Below, piece after piece: positions 46,950 through 55,698 of a stretch of DNA of 64,000 nucleotides. Origin of the DNA: Actinomucor elegans (taxonomy: Eukaryota; Mucoromycota; Mucoromycetes; Mucorales; Mucoraceae); contig JAMSLZ010000013.1 in assembly GCA_026027325.1 (NCBI GenBank), positions 144,501-208,500 on the forward strand, in the 5' to 3' direction. The notes beneath the pieces were generated by a model. It saw only the letters and a program-made list of their open reading frames with translations. It ran no database searches and was not told the DNA's origin. The position numbers and the translations under genes were made by a program. How positions within the stretch are numbered: the first letter of the stretch is position 1; every line of letters starts with the position of its first letter.

Positions 46950-47357
46950 TCAATTTTTAATATTTTCTATATTTTCCAAGAACTTATGATTTCTTTTTGC
47001 ATAATCTAACCATGATTTAAAATTATAAATTTCTTTAATACTAACATATCCTTTTCTTAAACACCAGGATTTGAAATATTCATTTCTAACTTTTTCGTTA
47101 TCATCTAAAATTGTTTTTATCACTAAATTGGCATGGATATTTGTATTGTTTTCACCAACATCATAGAAAGGACCACTATATAAAATTTTATCAATATTTT
47201 TTATATTTCCAACCCATTGCAGTATTTTCTTGTTTAATATTTCGGATGATTTATTCTTGACATCTTTTTTTTCAGGATTTAGAGTTAAAACCACAGCATA
47301 ATAATAGATTTTTTCCATTAAATATAATATTGATGTTATTTTAAAAATAATTCTCAA
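46950..47357 (-). CDS. Small second ORF of element Y, faintly HUH/Rep-like
   Basis: 135 aa from the first ATG; 122 aa from the likelier ATG at 47318. It contains VVLTLNPEKKD, then NNTNIHANLVIK, then WLDYAKRNHK. Order and spacing recall motifs I (TLN), II (H-x-H/Q) and III (Y-x-x-K) of HUH-type Rep endonucleases, but motif II has only one His. No helicase part is present. It lies 48 bp upstream of the transposase, in the same direction, and X has no counterpart. The HUH reading is a guess from three short motifs. It could equally be an unrelated accessory protein. Confidence 0.35.
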   Translation of the reverse strand: MRIIFKITSILYLMEKIYYYAVVLTLNPEKKDVKNKSSEILNKKILQWVGNIKNIDKILYSGPFYDVGENNTNIHANLVIKTILDDNEKVRNEYFKSWCLRKGYVSIKEIYNFKSWLDYAKRNHKFLENIENIKN

Positions 47358-47474
47358 ATATTATAGATACTTTTATATTTTCCAAAATATCATGCCAAGA
47401 ATTAGATGCCAAGGAAGTTGTTTTTAGATTTCTCAATGTGATTAAACGCAATGGAAGTCTAAAAATAGGACAAG

Positions 47475-47693
47475 ATAAACATTTACAACTACTTAATATT
47501 TTTAACTTTCCTAAAAAATCAAGGCATAAATATAATGTTGCCTTTTTATCCATAAATAAAATGTTGGTTACTTGTTCTATTTTAGAATAAAATTTATTTA
47601 TATTATTATTTGTATTCAAAAAAATCTATTATTTCCTAATTTTTTTATATATTGTACTATTTTGAACATATTTCTGTAATACTAAATGTTCTT
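47475..47693. repeat. Right direct repeat of element Y (219 bp)
   Basis: Same sequence and orientation as 45193-45410, preceded by ACAAG and followed by the CTTAG target duplication. Confidence 0.9.
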
Positions 47694-48289
47694 CTTAGGA
47701 CTATCCACCTTCATTCCAACACCAGAAGCAAAAGGAGCATGCTTCGAAGCCAATGAACCGTACGGACTGTTGGGATTGTACTTTGAATTCACGCCGGAAG
47801 ACAAAGGAGCACCCTCACCGGTTTCGGTCATCACCACATCTTGATCACCAGCATCATCACCAGCACCAACACCAGAGTCACCACCAGCACCAACACCAGC
47901 ATCAACACCAGAGTCACCACCAGCACCAACAAAGGACACACCAGAAGATTCCGGAACCTCGTCCTGATCAGCCAAATCAACTGTAGCTTCCTCAACTACT
48001 ACGTTATCTTCCATTGACTTGGAATCAGAACCAGTTCTCATATCACCAGACAGAGCAACATATTCATCAAGTTCGACCTCAAACGGCTTCACCTTGGACT
48101 TCTTCACTTTACAAAAACGCGCAGTATGGCCATGCTCTTGGCAAGAGAAACACCTGCGCTTGGCCAATTCAGGGCAGTCCTTGCGGACATGACCCGAACG
48201 GCGACAAAAGTGACACACAGGAGGAGCATTCTTGTACTGAGCGGGAGCAAAGTTGTCCCAGGCACTCATGTAGAGCATTCTTGACAAAG

Positions 48290-48685
48290 AGCTACATTAC
48301 ATATCATTAATAATTAATATATATTATAATTATTTTCATATTATTAAATTAAAATTATATAGCTTTCTTTATTTATCAAGTTGTAAGTTGCTAAAAAACT
48401 TACGGCGTGCTTTTTAATCAATTTTAAAAGAAAAAAATTGTCGCACAACAGGGTTTCGATCTGGTGTGAAATATTATGAAAAAAAAAGTTTAATTGTATT
48501 GAAAAGTAATATAAAAGTTTAATCTTTATAAGTTTTGCATAATTATTGCAATTTCTTATTTTTACGTTAATTACCAAACTTTCAAAAATTACAATAAAAA
48601 AGTGTTAAACAAAAAAAAATATAATTACAAAAAACACTATTTAATTTAAAAACTAATTTTTATTTTTTTTTATTTTAACGTTGCT
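48290..48685. repeat. Left direct repeat of element X (396 bp)
   Basis: Near-identical to 50324-50721 and to the solo copy at 14995-15395. It contains a GC-richer hairpin, with CACAACAG pairing with CTGGTGTG around GGTTTCGAT. It is followed by CTTAG. Confidence 0.95.
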
Positions 48686-48686
48686 C

Positions 48687-50138
48687 TTAGACATTGATAG
48701 AATCCCAATAATTCTTTAGAATATCTTTTGTTTGAAAGTCACTTTCTTTAATCCAACTGTTTACTTGTTTTTTATAATTTCTCCATTTTACCTCATATTC
48801 ATATTCATTATTTATTTTTCTATGTTGTATTATATATTGTATCTCATATACATTTTTATCAGTACTAGTATTATTATCATCATTATCAATTTGCATTTTA
48901 TTTTTAGTTAAGCTGATTTTAAAATTATTATCAGATAAAAGTTTATTTAGAAGATCATCCTGTAAACTTTTCATATTCATTATATTTTCTTTTTTATATA
49001 CCGCCTTTATTGATTTAGTTTCGATATTAAAATCCTTAATAGTATCAAAAAAATCAAAATCTTTTTCCATCCATAGTTTATAATAAGATTTTTCTTCTAT
49101 ATTATTATTTTCTACAAAGTTTTTGATATTAAATAAAACTAATGCTAATTTAATCTGAATGTTATATGTTTTTTCTTTTGTAATTCTTGCATTGGCTTTG
49201 TAGCTAAATCTTTTGAATATATTTGAAAATTTTGCAAAAAAAGTTTCAATGGTACTTCTATATGATCCTAATTGTTTATTAAAATTTAATTCATCAACAT
49301 CTAAATCAATATTTTTTTCTTTTTTTATTGGAAAACAAAAGTTATTTTCTGTAATATGTAATCCTACATTATTATATTTTTTTAAAATTTCATCTAATAC
49401 ATTTTCATACAATCCATCATAGCATAAACAATCTGTTAGTTTAAAAAATTTCATTAAATTTATATTATTAATAAACATATTATCGTCATTATTAAATTTA
49501 CACGGTAATGATTCTGAAACATAGATGATATATCCTGCTGAATCTATAATAAATTGGGTGTTTAATGCATTTTTCTTTAATTTATAAGAATATAAATCTT
49601 TTTTATTTAAATCAATATCTTCAATTACTATTCTATTATGTCTTCCATCTAAAAGTAATGTACAATGTTCAAAATTTTTAGGATTGTATAATTTACTATA
49701 TAATAATCTAGTAATGCTGTTGCTAAAACAATAAAACATCGTATTATTAACCCAATTTTCTAAAAAATCTATATTATCAATAAAAACAGATTTATAAATT
49801 CTATAAAAAGAATCATTCTCATCATAAATTTTCATATCATTAATGGAACAACCATCTACTAATAATTTTAAAATCAAAATTCCTTTTTCTACATTATATA
49901 CTGGTGATGGCATTTTAATTTTACTACAAATTTCTGTTAAAAATACAAATATAGGAATTGCACCTAATAGTTCATATAATTCTTTTTTTATATTTTGAAT
50001 GTTAATAAAATTTCCTATTTTACTTCTATGATATTGTTTTTCAATATTAGATTTATATGTATTATCTAAAAATTTCCAATAATTTGTTTTAATCTCTTCA
50101 TATTCATTTTCTAATAGTTCCTCTATTTCAATTGTCAT
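48687..50138 (-). CDS. DDE_Tnp_4/Harbinger-like transposase with C-terminal chromodomain (element X)
   Basis: 483 aa, intact. Catalytic candidates are D164 in LLLDGRHNRI, D241 in CYDGLYEN and E298 in YRSTIETFFAKF, spaced as in the Y protein (76 or 75, then 56 residues between). Other family blocks are YKLKKNALNTQFIID and SESLPC. Residues about 429-482 are a chromodomain (YEIQYIIQHRK, YEVKWRNYKKQVNSWI). The start MTIEIEELLENEYEEIK aligns with the internal ATG of Y. Fusion of this transposase class with a chromodomain is not something I know as a described family. It probably acts on the repeat ends, possibly guided by histone marks (inference). Confidence 0.78.
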   Translation of the reverse strand: MTIEIEELLENEYEEIKTNYWKFLDNTYKSNIEKQYHRSKIGNFINIQNIKKELYELLGAIPIFVFLTEICSKIKMPSPVYNVEKGILILKLLVDGCSINDMKIYDENDSFYRIYKSVFIDNIDFLENWVNNTMFYCFSNSITRLLYSKLYNPKNFEHCTLLLDGRHNRIVIEDIDLNKKDLYSYKLKKNALNTQFIIDSAGYIIYVSESLPCKFNNDDNMFINNINLMKFFKLTDCLCYDGLYENVLDEILKKYNNVGLHITENNFCFPIKKEKNIDLDVDELNFNKQLGSYRSTIETFFAKFSNIFKRFSYKANARITKEKTYNIQIKLALVLFNIKNFVENNNIEEKSYYKLWMEKDFDFFDTIKDFNIETKSIKAVYKKENIMNMKSLQDDLLNKLLSDNNFKISLTKNKMQIDNDDNNTSTDKNVYEIQYIIQHRKINNEYEYEVKWRNYKKQVNSWIKESDFQTKDILKNYWDSINV

Positions 50139-50323
50139 AAGATGTTCTTATTTTTATTTATATAATAATTCAATTTTTTAGAAAAAAGTAATTGAGTTTG
50201 AATTAATGTTACAGAAATGATTATAATTATAATTATTTTAATATTAAACATTCAAACATTTGGCAAAAAAAAAAATAAAAATTGATACTATGAATCAAAA
50301 ACAAAGAGCAATTTTTATATAAG

Positions 50324-50721
50324 AGCTACATTACATATCATTAATAATTAATATATATATTATAATTATTTTCATATTATTAAATTAAAATTATATAGCT
50401 TTCTTTATTTATCAAGTTGTAAGTTGCTAAAAAACTTACGGCGTGCTTTTTAATCAATTTTAAAAGAAAAAAATTGTCGCACAACAGGGTTTCGATCTGG
50501 TGTGAAATATTATGAAAAAAAAAGTTTAATTGTATTGAAAAGTAATATAAAAGTTTAATCTTTATAAGTTTTGCATAATTATTGCAATTTCTTATTTTTA
50601 CGTTAATTACCAAACTTTCAAAAATTACAATAAAAAAGTGTTAAACAAAAAAAAATATAATTACAAAAAACACTATTTAATTTAAAAACTAATTTTTATT
50701 TTTTTTATTTTTAACGTTGCT
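50324..50721. repeat. Right direct repeat of element X (398 bp)
   Basis: Same orientation as 48290-48685, preceded by ATAAG and followed by the CAAAG target duplication. Confidence 0.95.
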
Positions 50722-51645
50722 CAAAGGTTGAGGAGGAACCACCTCACCATCCTCATTCTTCATACCCACAGAAGTATCAAGCAACACCGACATCTTGCCC
50801 TCGAAATACCCTTTGCTAGTAAACTTTTTCAATTGGTACACCTTACCATAAAAAGCCAAAGAGTCAAGCAAGTCCACCAGGAAGGTATCCTCATTGGGAA
50901 TAGCATTGAGCAGTGTAAACTGCACATGGGTCAAACTATTTCCCACGGAAGCACCAGAACCAGAAGAAGTTGAAACGGCCTTGTAGACAATACCATTTAC
51001 CATAATACCAGAACCAACAGCCTTGAGAGCATCAGCCTTCAGCCTGAAAGTTGCTTCCACCAGAAGGTCACCACCAGCAGTTTTGCCCCAAGCACTAATA
51101 GGCCTAAACTGCACCTTACTATCGATTTGGTCTTGAATCGCCTTGTAAGCAGCAAAACGATCAGGAAACAACTTTCCAGGGAAAGAGAACAAAACAGAAC
51201 CAGAAGAGAGAGCTTGCTCCACCAAAGCAGCAGCCTTGCGAACCAAGATTTCAGATTTAAGGTCATCATCTTCGAAAATGACCTCACCAACAAGAGGAAT
51301 TGCAGAATTGTCGACATTACGTCGACCAGGAGTAACAAGTACCTTCTTAGAGGCACCACGAGCAACAATAGTTGTCCAGGACACGGCAGAATTTTCGGTC
51401 ATGTACCAGAATTCTCAAAATTGAGGAGATTGAGCAAAAAAGTTTTTGAAATGTCGAAATTGGCGAATTGAGATGTCAAGATCGAGCGAAATGTAGAAGA
51501 TGTTGGAGATTTGCAAAAATAATTATACCACCAGAAGCGCAGCGACGAGTAGAAGACGAATACGAAACAAGCGGAGATTTTTTTTTTTGTATTAAATGTA
51601 ATTTATTGATCTTAAAGTGGTTTTACAAAGCTAAATTACAAATTA

Positions 51646-54600
51646 CTAATCTAATGTTGTGCTAGTAGACCCATCAGGAGTTCTACTATCTAAGAAAGTG
51701 GTGATAACAAGGCTGTTATCTGTCTTGAAGGAATTGAGGACCCAAGCTGAGGACCAAGTATCATCATGAATAACACATCGCCAATGTGCAGCCCATAGGG
51801 TATAGAAGATCGAACCCAAAATGGAAAGCACATCCACGTCAAGCGGCTTGCAATCTAGACTACATAGAGTGACCAGTGCAGCCCAGATGTTCGCGTCACA
51901 GGGAAAGTCTTCATCCAAGGAGAGGAAAACAAGAGCTTGACGCCAGTAGTCGGATTTATGAGGACAACCGACAGCAAAATGGTACAAGTCTTCATTGGCA
52001 CCGCAGAGAACACAGAAAGGAGAAGGAAACTGCTGAGGAGACCAGCGATTTACCCGAGAGCGGTAACCAATCTTGTCATGGAGTAGCCTCCACCAGGGAG
52101 TGAAAGCCTTGGCTACCATTGGAAGAGACCAAAACAAACGCCAAAAGAAAGGACGCAAAAGCAAGTGAGAAGCCACAGCCAAAGGAGGACCAGGGCGAGC
52201 GGAAACAACAGAGTGATCAGCGTGCCAGAAACGACGCAAGACACCAAGAGGGAGTTTGACCACAGATACCACCGAAGAGGGACCAGAAGGAACAGTCCAA
52301 TGACGGGTCGATGGCATCCAGGAAGAAGCACCAGAACGAGACACAGGAAGAGCACGCTGTTCATCGTAAGTGAAAGCCACTTTTGACCTCATCACCGGAG
52401 GGAGAGCCAGAGAAACAGGACCAAAAGGAGGACTTAAACCATAATAGACCGACTTGACTTGGCTGGAACTTGGCAGAGCCTTATTGGAGAACAGGGTGCC
52501 AGAGTGAATATTCCAGTGGAATATGTCAGACATGAGATACTTGGGAGCAACAGACGAAGGAACAAAACCAGGAGACAGATCATGATCAACACCAGGAACA
52601 GAAGACACCACACAGCACAAAGGAAGATCCAGGAACCACCGAGAAGACCAAGAAGAATGCACCACCAGAGGAGGCAGCCGAACCAGAAGCTTGGTTAGAT
52701 GATCCAGGGTTGGAATGCTATTCAACCGAGGCTTGAATCGTGATGGATACATCAACCAAGGGAGAACCGAAGAATGACCAGAATAGGCTTGAAAGCAGAA
52801 CACCAACCAAGGAGACACAAAATCCGAAGACACCAGAGGACGAAGCAGACGTTGAACATACACAAGATGCAAAGCAAAGCTCTGATCTTGGATGTCCACC
52901 AGACCAACACCACCATACTTGCGAGGAAGACACAAAGAAGACCAAGACGGCGCGGGCCAAAACGATGCCACATACTTGCGCACTACTGCCTTGATATCCA
53001 GAAGCCACTTGCCAGGCACAGGAACCACACGGAGAAGATGATACACCTTGGAGAGCAACAGAGAATTCGCCACCAGACCAGTACCACGTATAGACAGGTG
53101 TCGTTCACGAAGCATGTTTGCATGCCTCTCCAACTTGACTTTGACACCATCCAGGAAATGCAGCAACTGAGCATCGGTATGATACAGTGGATAACCAAGG
53201 TAACGCACCGAGCCAACAGACGACGAATCATGCCACTCTACACCAGCAGCAGAAGCTATATCAACCCAAGGCTGATGAGCCACACCCGAAAGAGACACCA
53301 GAACAGTCTTGCTGAGATTCACCTTGGCGTTGGAGGCACGACCATAGACCTCAAGAAGAGACAGAAGCACCAACCATTCACCAGGCGAAGACAAGAACAC
53401 CTCAAGATCATCGGCATAACTGAGAAGCTTGATAGGAGCCGGAGGAGAAGAACCACTGACGAAATCAAGCGGGTAGTTACCCGTATCATCACCCAAATCA
53501 AGATGGACCTTTTGAGGGTTAGGGAGCCAAGTCCGAGGAACCACCACAGGAGCCAGAGAAACACCAGACAGAGAAGAACAAGCCAAGACAGACCGCAACA
53601 GGGGTTCAAAAGCCAAGTTGAACAACAGAGGTGATAGTGGATCACCCTGCCTAAGGCCACGCAACTGAGGAACAGCTGCTCCTAACCACCCGTTAATGGA
53701 CACGGAGATCTTGGTACCAAAGAACAAAGAAGAGAGACAACCAACCAGACCAGAAGGAAAACCAAAACGAAGCAACACACGACGAAGATACTCAGGATGG
53801 ACCCGATCATAAGCCTTCTCTTGATCAAGTAACACCGCAACTTGAGGAAGGTTTGGAGCCACCGACCGAAGATTAGCCATCAACGTTTGATTCAACCACC
53901 CATTATCCGAGATCAATCGATGAGGAAGGAACCCAGTTTGATAGGGGTTGATCAGTTTTGGAAGGACACGGTTGAACCTATTGGCCAGCAACTTGGTAAA
54001 CAACTTGGCATCAGAGTTGATCAGAGACAGAGGACGCCAGTTAGCCAAGAGCAGAGGATCACCTTTCTTGAACAAAAGCACCATCCGAGTTTGTTGCCAC
54101 GAAGGAGGAAACACACCAGAGAAAGCACCACCAAGGACTGCCACCAGCAAGTCCAGAAAAGGTCGCGAACGACCAGCCAAGTAATGATATACCTCGAAAG
54201 GAATACCATCCATGCCAGGAGACCGAGACCTAGGGGCGTGAGCCAGTAGATCCAGCACCGTAACGGCATTAGGCAGAGCCATCAGATACTTGGCATCATC
54301 CGAAGACAACACCACTTCTTCAGGGATACCATTCAAAAGAGAGTCCACGGCTTCGGCATCGATGTCGTCCGGGGTGTATAGCTTTTGGTAAAAACCGCGA
54401 GCCTCCCGAAGTATATCAGCCGCTTCCACCAAGACCTCACCAGTAGTAGAGCACTTCAAGGACTGGATTGTCTGTTGAGACTGGCGATCCTTGATGACAC
54501 GATAGAAATACTTGTTGTTACGTTCACCCAGTTCATGCCAACGAGTGGCAGAGCGAAGCATATTCTGGCGTGTTTCTTTCTGAATCTGACCATCAATCAA

Positions 54601-55698
54601 TTTCTCTAGCTCATGCACCACCTGAAGAGGAAGTGAATCATCACTAGGTTGAATTGACGGTGTAGCATCACTAGCCATAATACCTGAGACAGAAGAGGAA
54701 ACAGCCTTCATACGTTCCTGTTGTAAAGCAGCAACCTTGTTCTTGAATCGAGCCTTAGCACCCCAAGCGTACTTTTGCGCACAGCACTTGAGCAACAACT
54801 TGAAGGATTCCCATTGAGATTGGACCCTCAACGGTTCACCCTTACCACCAGAGCTAGCATTGTCACCATCACCACCAGAAGATTCGAAAAAGAGAGACAC
54901 CGTCTTGTCCAGCAATAGGAGAAACTCTGAATCCTCCAGCAGAGTGGGATTAAAGCGCCAACAGCCAGGACCAATACGAGCACAAGCAGGCTGCAGATCG
55001 ATTGTCAAAAGACAGTGATCGGTCCACACACCAGGAACATAATGGACTTGACCATTCACCAACCGAGTCACCAGCGAAGTATGACCAAAGATATAATCAA
55101 TAGTAGTACCAGCCCTAGGAAAAGTAATAGGACCGTCCGGGAAACAGTTGTTAAAGTGGAGACGAAGCCAATCATACAGCGGAGCCACAGAGGAAAGACT
55201 TGTCTCGGCAGAAGAGTGCAGATGAATGTTGAAGTCACCTACCAACATCCAAGGCGTGTTGGACACCTCAGACCACAAAGCAAGAGAGAGAAAAGATTGT
55301 ATAAACAGTGGACGGTCCGAAGACTGTGCCGGTGCATAGATATTGGCAACACGACACAAGACATTATGCTGGGCATCCTTGACAGTAGCCACAACACAAC
55401 GCTCATCCAGGAGAACTTGAGTAGCATCCAAAGAAAGACCAGGCTTGAGACAGACAATGGCACAATGTTTGGACACCACAAAGGGACAGCGAGGAAAGAA
55501 GAAAGAGAAAGAGCGGATTTGATGATCAGTGAGAGAAGATTGAGAATAGAAGTGAGATACCTCTTGCAAGCAAAGGATATCCACACCGAGAGAACGAGCG
55601 CGTAGGTAAGAAGCGAACTCCTTTTGTGTTGTTTTTTGGGACTCCATAAAAATGCTACGCACATTTAAGGAACCCAATCGAATGTTTTGACCTAGCAT
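51646..55698 (-). CDS. LINE ORF2: APE endonuclease and reverse transcriptase, 1350 aa (copy 2)
   Basis: The endonuclease domain (about residues 5-235) shows SLNVRS, CLQEV, NIYAP, GDFN, TTIDYIFG and TDHCLL. The reverse transcriptase domain has LLDQEKAYDRVHPEY (about 623-637), RGLRQGDPLSPLLF (about 680) and SYADD (about 761). The C-terminus carries the finger CVLCGANEDLYHFAVGC. The start ATG shares its A with the ORF1 stop (TAATG at 55696-55700). Its product nicks the target and reverse-transcribes the element RNA. No damage is visible. It differs from copy 3 at only a few residues, so amplification was recent. Confidence 0.96.
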   Translation of the reverse strand: MLGQNIRLGSLNVRSIFMESQKTTQKEFASYLRARSLGVDILCLQEVSHFYSQSSLTDHQIRSFSFFFPRCPFVVSKHCAIVCLKPGLSLDATQVLLDERCVVATVKDAQHNVLCRVANIYAPAQSSDRPLFIQSFLSLALWSEVSNTPWMLVGDFNIHLHSSAETSLSSVAPLYDWLRLHFNNCFPDGPITFPRAGTTIDYIFGHTSLVTRLVNGQVHYVPGVWTDHCLLTIDLQPACARIGPGCWRFNPTLLEDSEFLLLLDKTVSLFFESSGGDGDNASSGGKGEPLRVQSQWESFKLLLKCCAQKYAWGAKARFKNKVAALQQERMKAVSSSVSGIMASDATPSIQPSDDSLPLQVVHELEKLIDGQIQKETRQNMLRSATRWHELGERNNKYFYRVIKDRQSQQTIQSLKCSTTGEVLVEAADILREARGFYQKLYTPDDIDAEAVDSLLNGIPEEVVLSSDDAKYLMALPNAVTVLDLLAHAPRSRSPGMDGIPFEVYHYLAGRSRPFLDLLVAVLGGAFSGVFPPSWQQTRMVLLFKKGDPLLLANWRPLSLINSDAKLFTKLLANRFNRVLPKLINPYQTGFLPHRLISDNGWLNQTLMANLRSVAPNLPQVAVLLDQEKAYDRVHPEYLRRVLLRFGFPSGLVGCLSSLFFGTKISVSINGWLGAAVPQLRGLRQGDPLSPLLFNLAFEPLLRSVLACSSLSGVSLAPVVVPRTWLPNPQKVHLDLGDDTGNYPLDFVSGSSPPAPIKLLSYADDLEVFLSSPGEWLVLLSLLEVYGRASNAKVNLSKTVLVSLSGVAHQPWVDIASAAGVEWHDSSSVGSVRYLGYPLYHTDAQLLHFLDGVKVKLERHANMLRERHLSIRGTGLVANSLLLSKVYHLLRVVPVPGKWLLDIKAVVRKYVASFWPAPSWSSLCLPRKYGGVGLVDIQDQSFALHLVYVQRLLRPLVSSDFVSPWLVFCFQAYSGHSSVLPWLMYPSRFKPRLNSIPTLDHLTKLLVRLPPLVVHSSWSSRWFLDLPLCCVVSSVPGVDHDLSPGFVPSSVAPKYLMSDIFHWNIHSGTLFSNKALPSSSQVKSVYYGLSPPFGPVSLALPPVMRSKVAFTYDEQRALPVSRSGASSWMPSTRHWTVPSGPSSVVSVVKLPLGVLRRFWHADHSVVSARPGPPLAVASHLLLRPFFWRLFWSLPMVAKAFTPWWRLLHDKIGYRSRVNRWSPQQFPSPFCVLCGANEDLYHFAVGCPHKSDYWRQALVFLSLDEDFPCDANIWAALVTLCSLDCKPLDVDVLSILGSIFYTLWAAHWRCVIHDDTWSSAWVLNSFKTDNSLVITTFLDSRTPDGSTSTTLD

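Larger units (their letters stand above)
45193..47693 (-). mobile_element. Element Y: chromodomain transposase between 218-bp direct repeats
   Basis: The 2501-bp insertion is flanked by CTTAG (45188-45192 and 47694-47698). Its outermost bases are weakly inverted (ATAAACATTTA against AAGAACATTTA). The first 218 bp are repeated directly as the last 219 bp. Between them lie the transposase gene and a small second ORF, both on the minus strand. If the duplication is instead read as TTA, the termini become GATAAACATTTA and GAAGAACATTTA, which would fit PIF/Harbinger. Both readings restore the same host frame. Confidence 0.85.
48290..50721 (-). mobile_element. Element X: chromodomain transposase between 397-bp direct repeats
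   Basis: The 2432-bp insertion is flanked by CAAAG (48285-48289 and 50722-50726). It has direct repeats of 396 and 398 bp at its ends, each beginning AGCTACATTA and ending TAACGTTGCT, which are themselves short imperfect inverted repeats (8 of 10). The single gene's stop codon starts 2 bp inside the left repeat border. The same repeat occurs alone at 14995-15395. The architecture mimics LTR and solo LTR but there is no reverse transcriptase. Confidence 0.9.
45035..51402 (-). pseudogene. LINE ORF1 (gag-like) of copy C, cut by elements X and Y
   Basis: Three segments read in order on the minus strand: 51402-50722, 48289-47694 and 45192-45035. Joining them at one CAAAG and one CTTAG gives a continuous frame (QPL-SRMLYM and VDSP-KEMLN), so ORF1 was intact before both insertions. 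It has a conserved N-terminal domain of unknown fold, two zinc knuckles (CHFCRRSGHVRKDC and CFSCQEHGHTARFC), a Gly/Val/Asp-rich repeat region and a Lys-rich tail. The role is RNA binding and RNP assembly. It is now inactive. Confidence 0.9.
39006..51578 (-). mobile_element. LINE copy C (diverged subfamily) with three nested insertions
   Basis: Poly(T) at 39006-39016 and a 3' UTR that resembles the other copies mark its 3' end. Its 5' UTR ends near 51578 against the tail of copy 2. Insertions are Merlin at 39047-40965 (in the 3' UTR), Y at 45193-47693 and X at 48290-50721 (both in ORF1). ORF2 is intact but clearly diverged from copies 1-3. Removing the insertions leaves a normal element of about 5.7 kb with both frames open. 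Confidence 0.9.

Noticed and set aside
45188..47698. TTA (3-bp, Harbinger-type) target duplication for element Y
   Set aside because: Possible, but X shows a clear 5-bp CAAAG duplication that cannot be read as TWA. The 5-bp CTTAG is preferred for consistency and the alternative is noted in the entry.
48344..48577. 77-codon minus-strand frame in both X repeats
   Set aside because: It is Ile/Leu/Asn-rich, has no motif, and runs across the hairpin. It is best explained as AT-rich chance; the solo copy does not keep it as a long frame.
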